The notes under the pieces: model-generated
What the model saw: only the letters and a program-made list of their open reading frames with translations
What the model was told of the DNA's origin: nothing
The model's database searches: none
In this document: positions 63,980 through 64,000 of the stretch, in pieces
How positions within the stretch are numbered: the first letter of the stretch is position 1
Layout: the number at the start of each line of letters is the position of its first letter
Program-made: the position numbers and the translations under genes
Source of the DNA: Chrysophaeum taylorii
Lineage: Eukaryota; Sar; Pelagophyceae; Pelagomonadales; Pelagomonadaceae
Assembly: GCA_029834535.1 (NCBI GenBank)
Contig: JAQMWT010000330.1
Span: forward strand, 186,001 to 250,000
DNA length: 64,000 bases
Reading direction: 5' to 3'

Positions 63980-64000
63980 CCTTCGATCTTCGTCGCGAGG

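Overview
The window looks like nuclear DNA of a eukaryotic alga with a secondary (red-type) plastid, most likely a photosynthetic stramenopile such as a pelagophyte. Several things point that way. There are plant-type eukaryotic genes (kinesin, MYND-SET, Mpv17, XH-domain protein) beside a chloroplast-type sulfolipid synthase. A CPBP protease carries a signal peptide followed by an ASAFAP-like plastid motif. Genes are GC-rich, long and mostly intronless, and sit very close together. The few introns that can be seen are only 46-92 nt, with GTGCGT or GTGAGT donors and CAG or TAG acceptors. The exact species cannot be fixed from the sequence alone.

Layout. 1-10 kb is a gene block: the end of a fibronectin-III protein, a PLAC8-like protein, a large secreted lectin with a short intron, and a DCC-HTTM fusion protein. 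11.5-14.4 kb is a hAT DNA transposon with perfect 18-bp terminal inverted repeats. 14.5-18.2 kb is a second gene block (CPBP protease; a four-exon membrane protein). 18.2-33.9 kb is repeat-rich. It holds two head-to-tail Helitron-like copies with PIF1-type helicase remains, a 259-bp MITE, and a 7.9-kb LTR retroelement (23085-30977) that carries a DNA cytosine-5 methyltransferase domain. 33.9-48 kb is a dense gene block: a 3169-residue kinesin with ankyrin repeats, an Mpv17 protein divergent from it over 74 bp, an XH-domain protein, a MYND-SET protein and a putatively myristoylated protein. 48.0-49.4 kb is another Helitron-like copy, 51.8-54.0 kb a second, internally reduced hAT relative, and 57.8-59.7 kb a fourth Helitron-like copy in the opposite orientation. 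Between and after these lie SQD2 (55.8-57.4 kb), a sugar transporter and a GPR180/TMEM145-like receptor divergent over 61 bp (60.3-63.5 kb), and a response-regulator receiver domain at the right edge.

The genes do not form an operon or a clear pathway. The strongest themes are plastid function (SQD2, CPBP protease, perhaps Mpv17), cell-surface carbohydrate biology (lectin, FN3 protein, sugar transporter), and chromatin or methylation-linked domains (XH, SET, and the methyltransferase inside the retroelement). The most unusual item is the retroelement with its own cytosine methyltransferase domain. Next come the 387-bp tandem repeat that built the kinesin tail, and the Helitron-like family with a reproducible 5' TC end.
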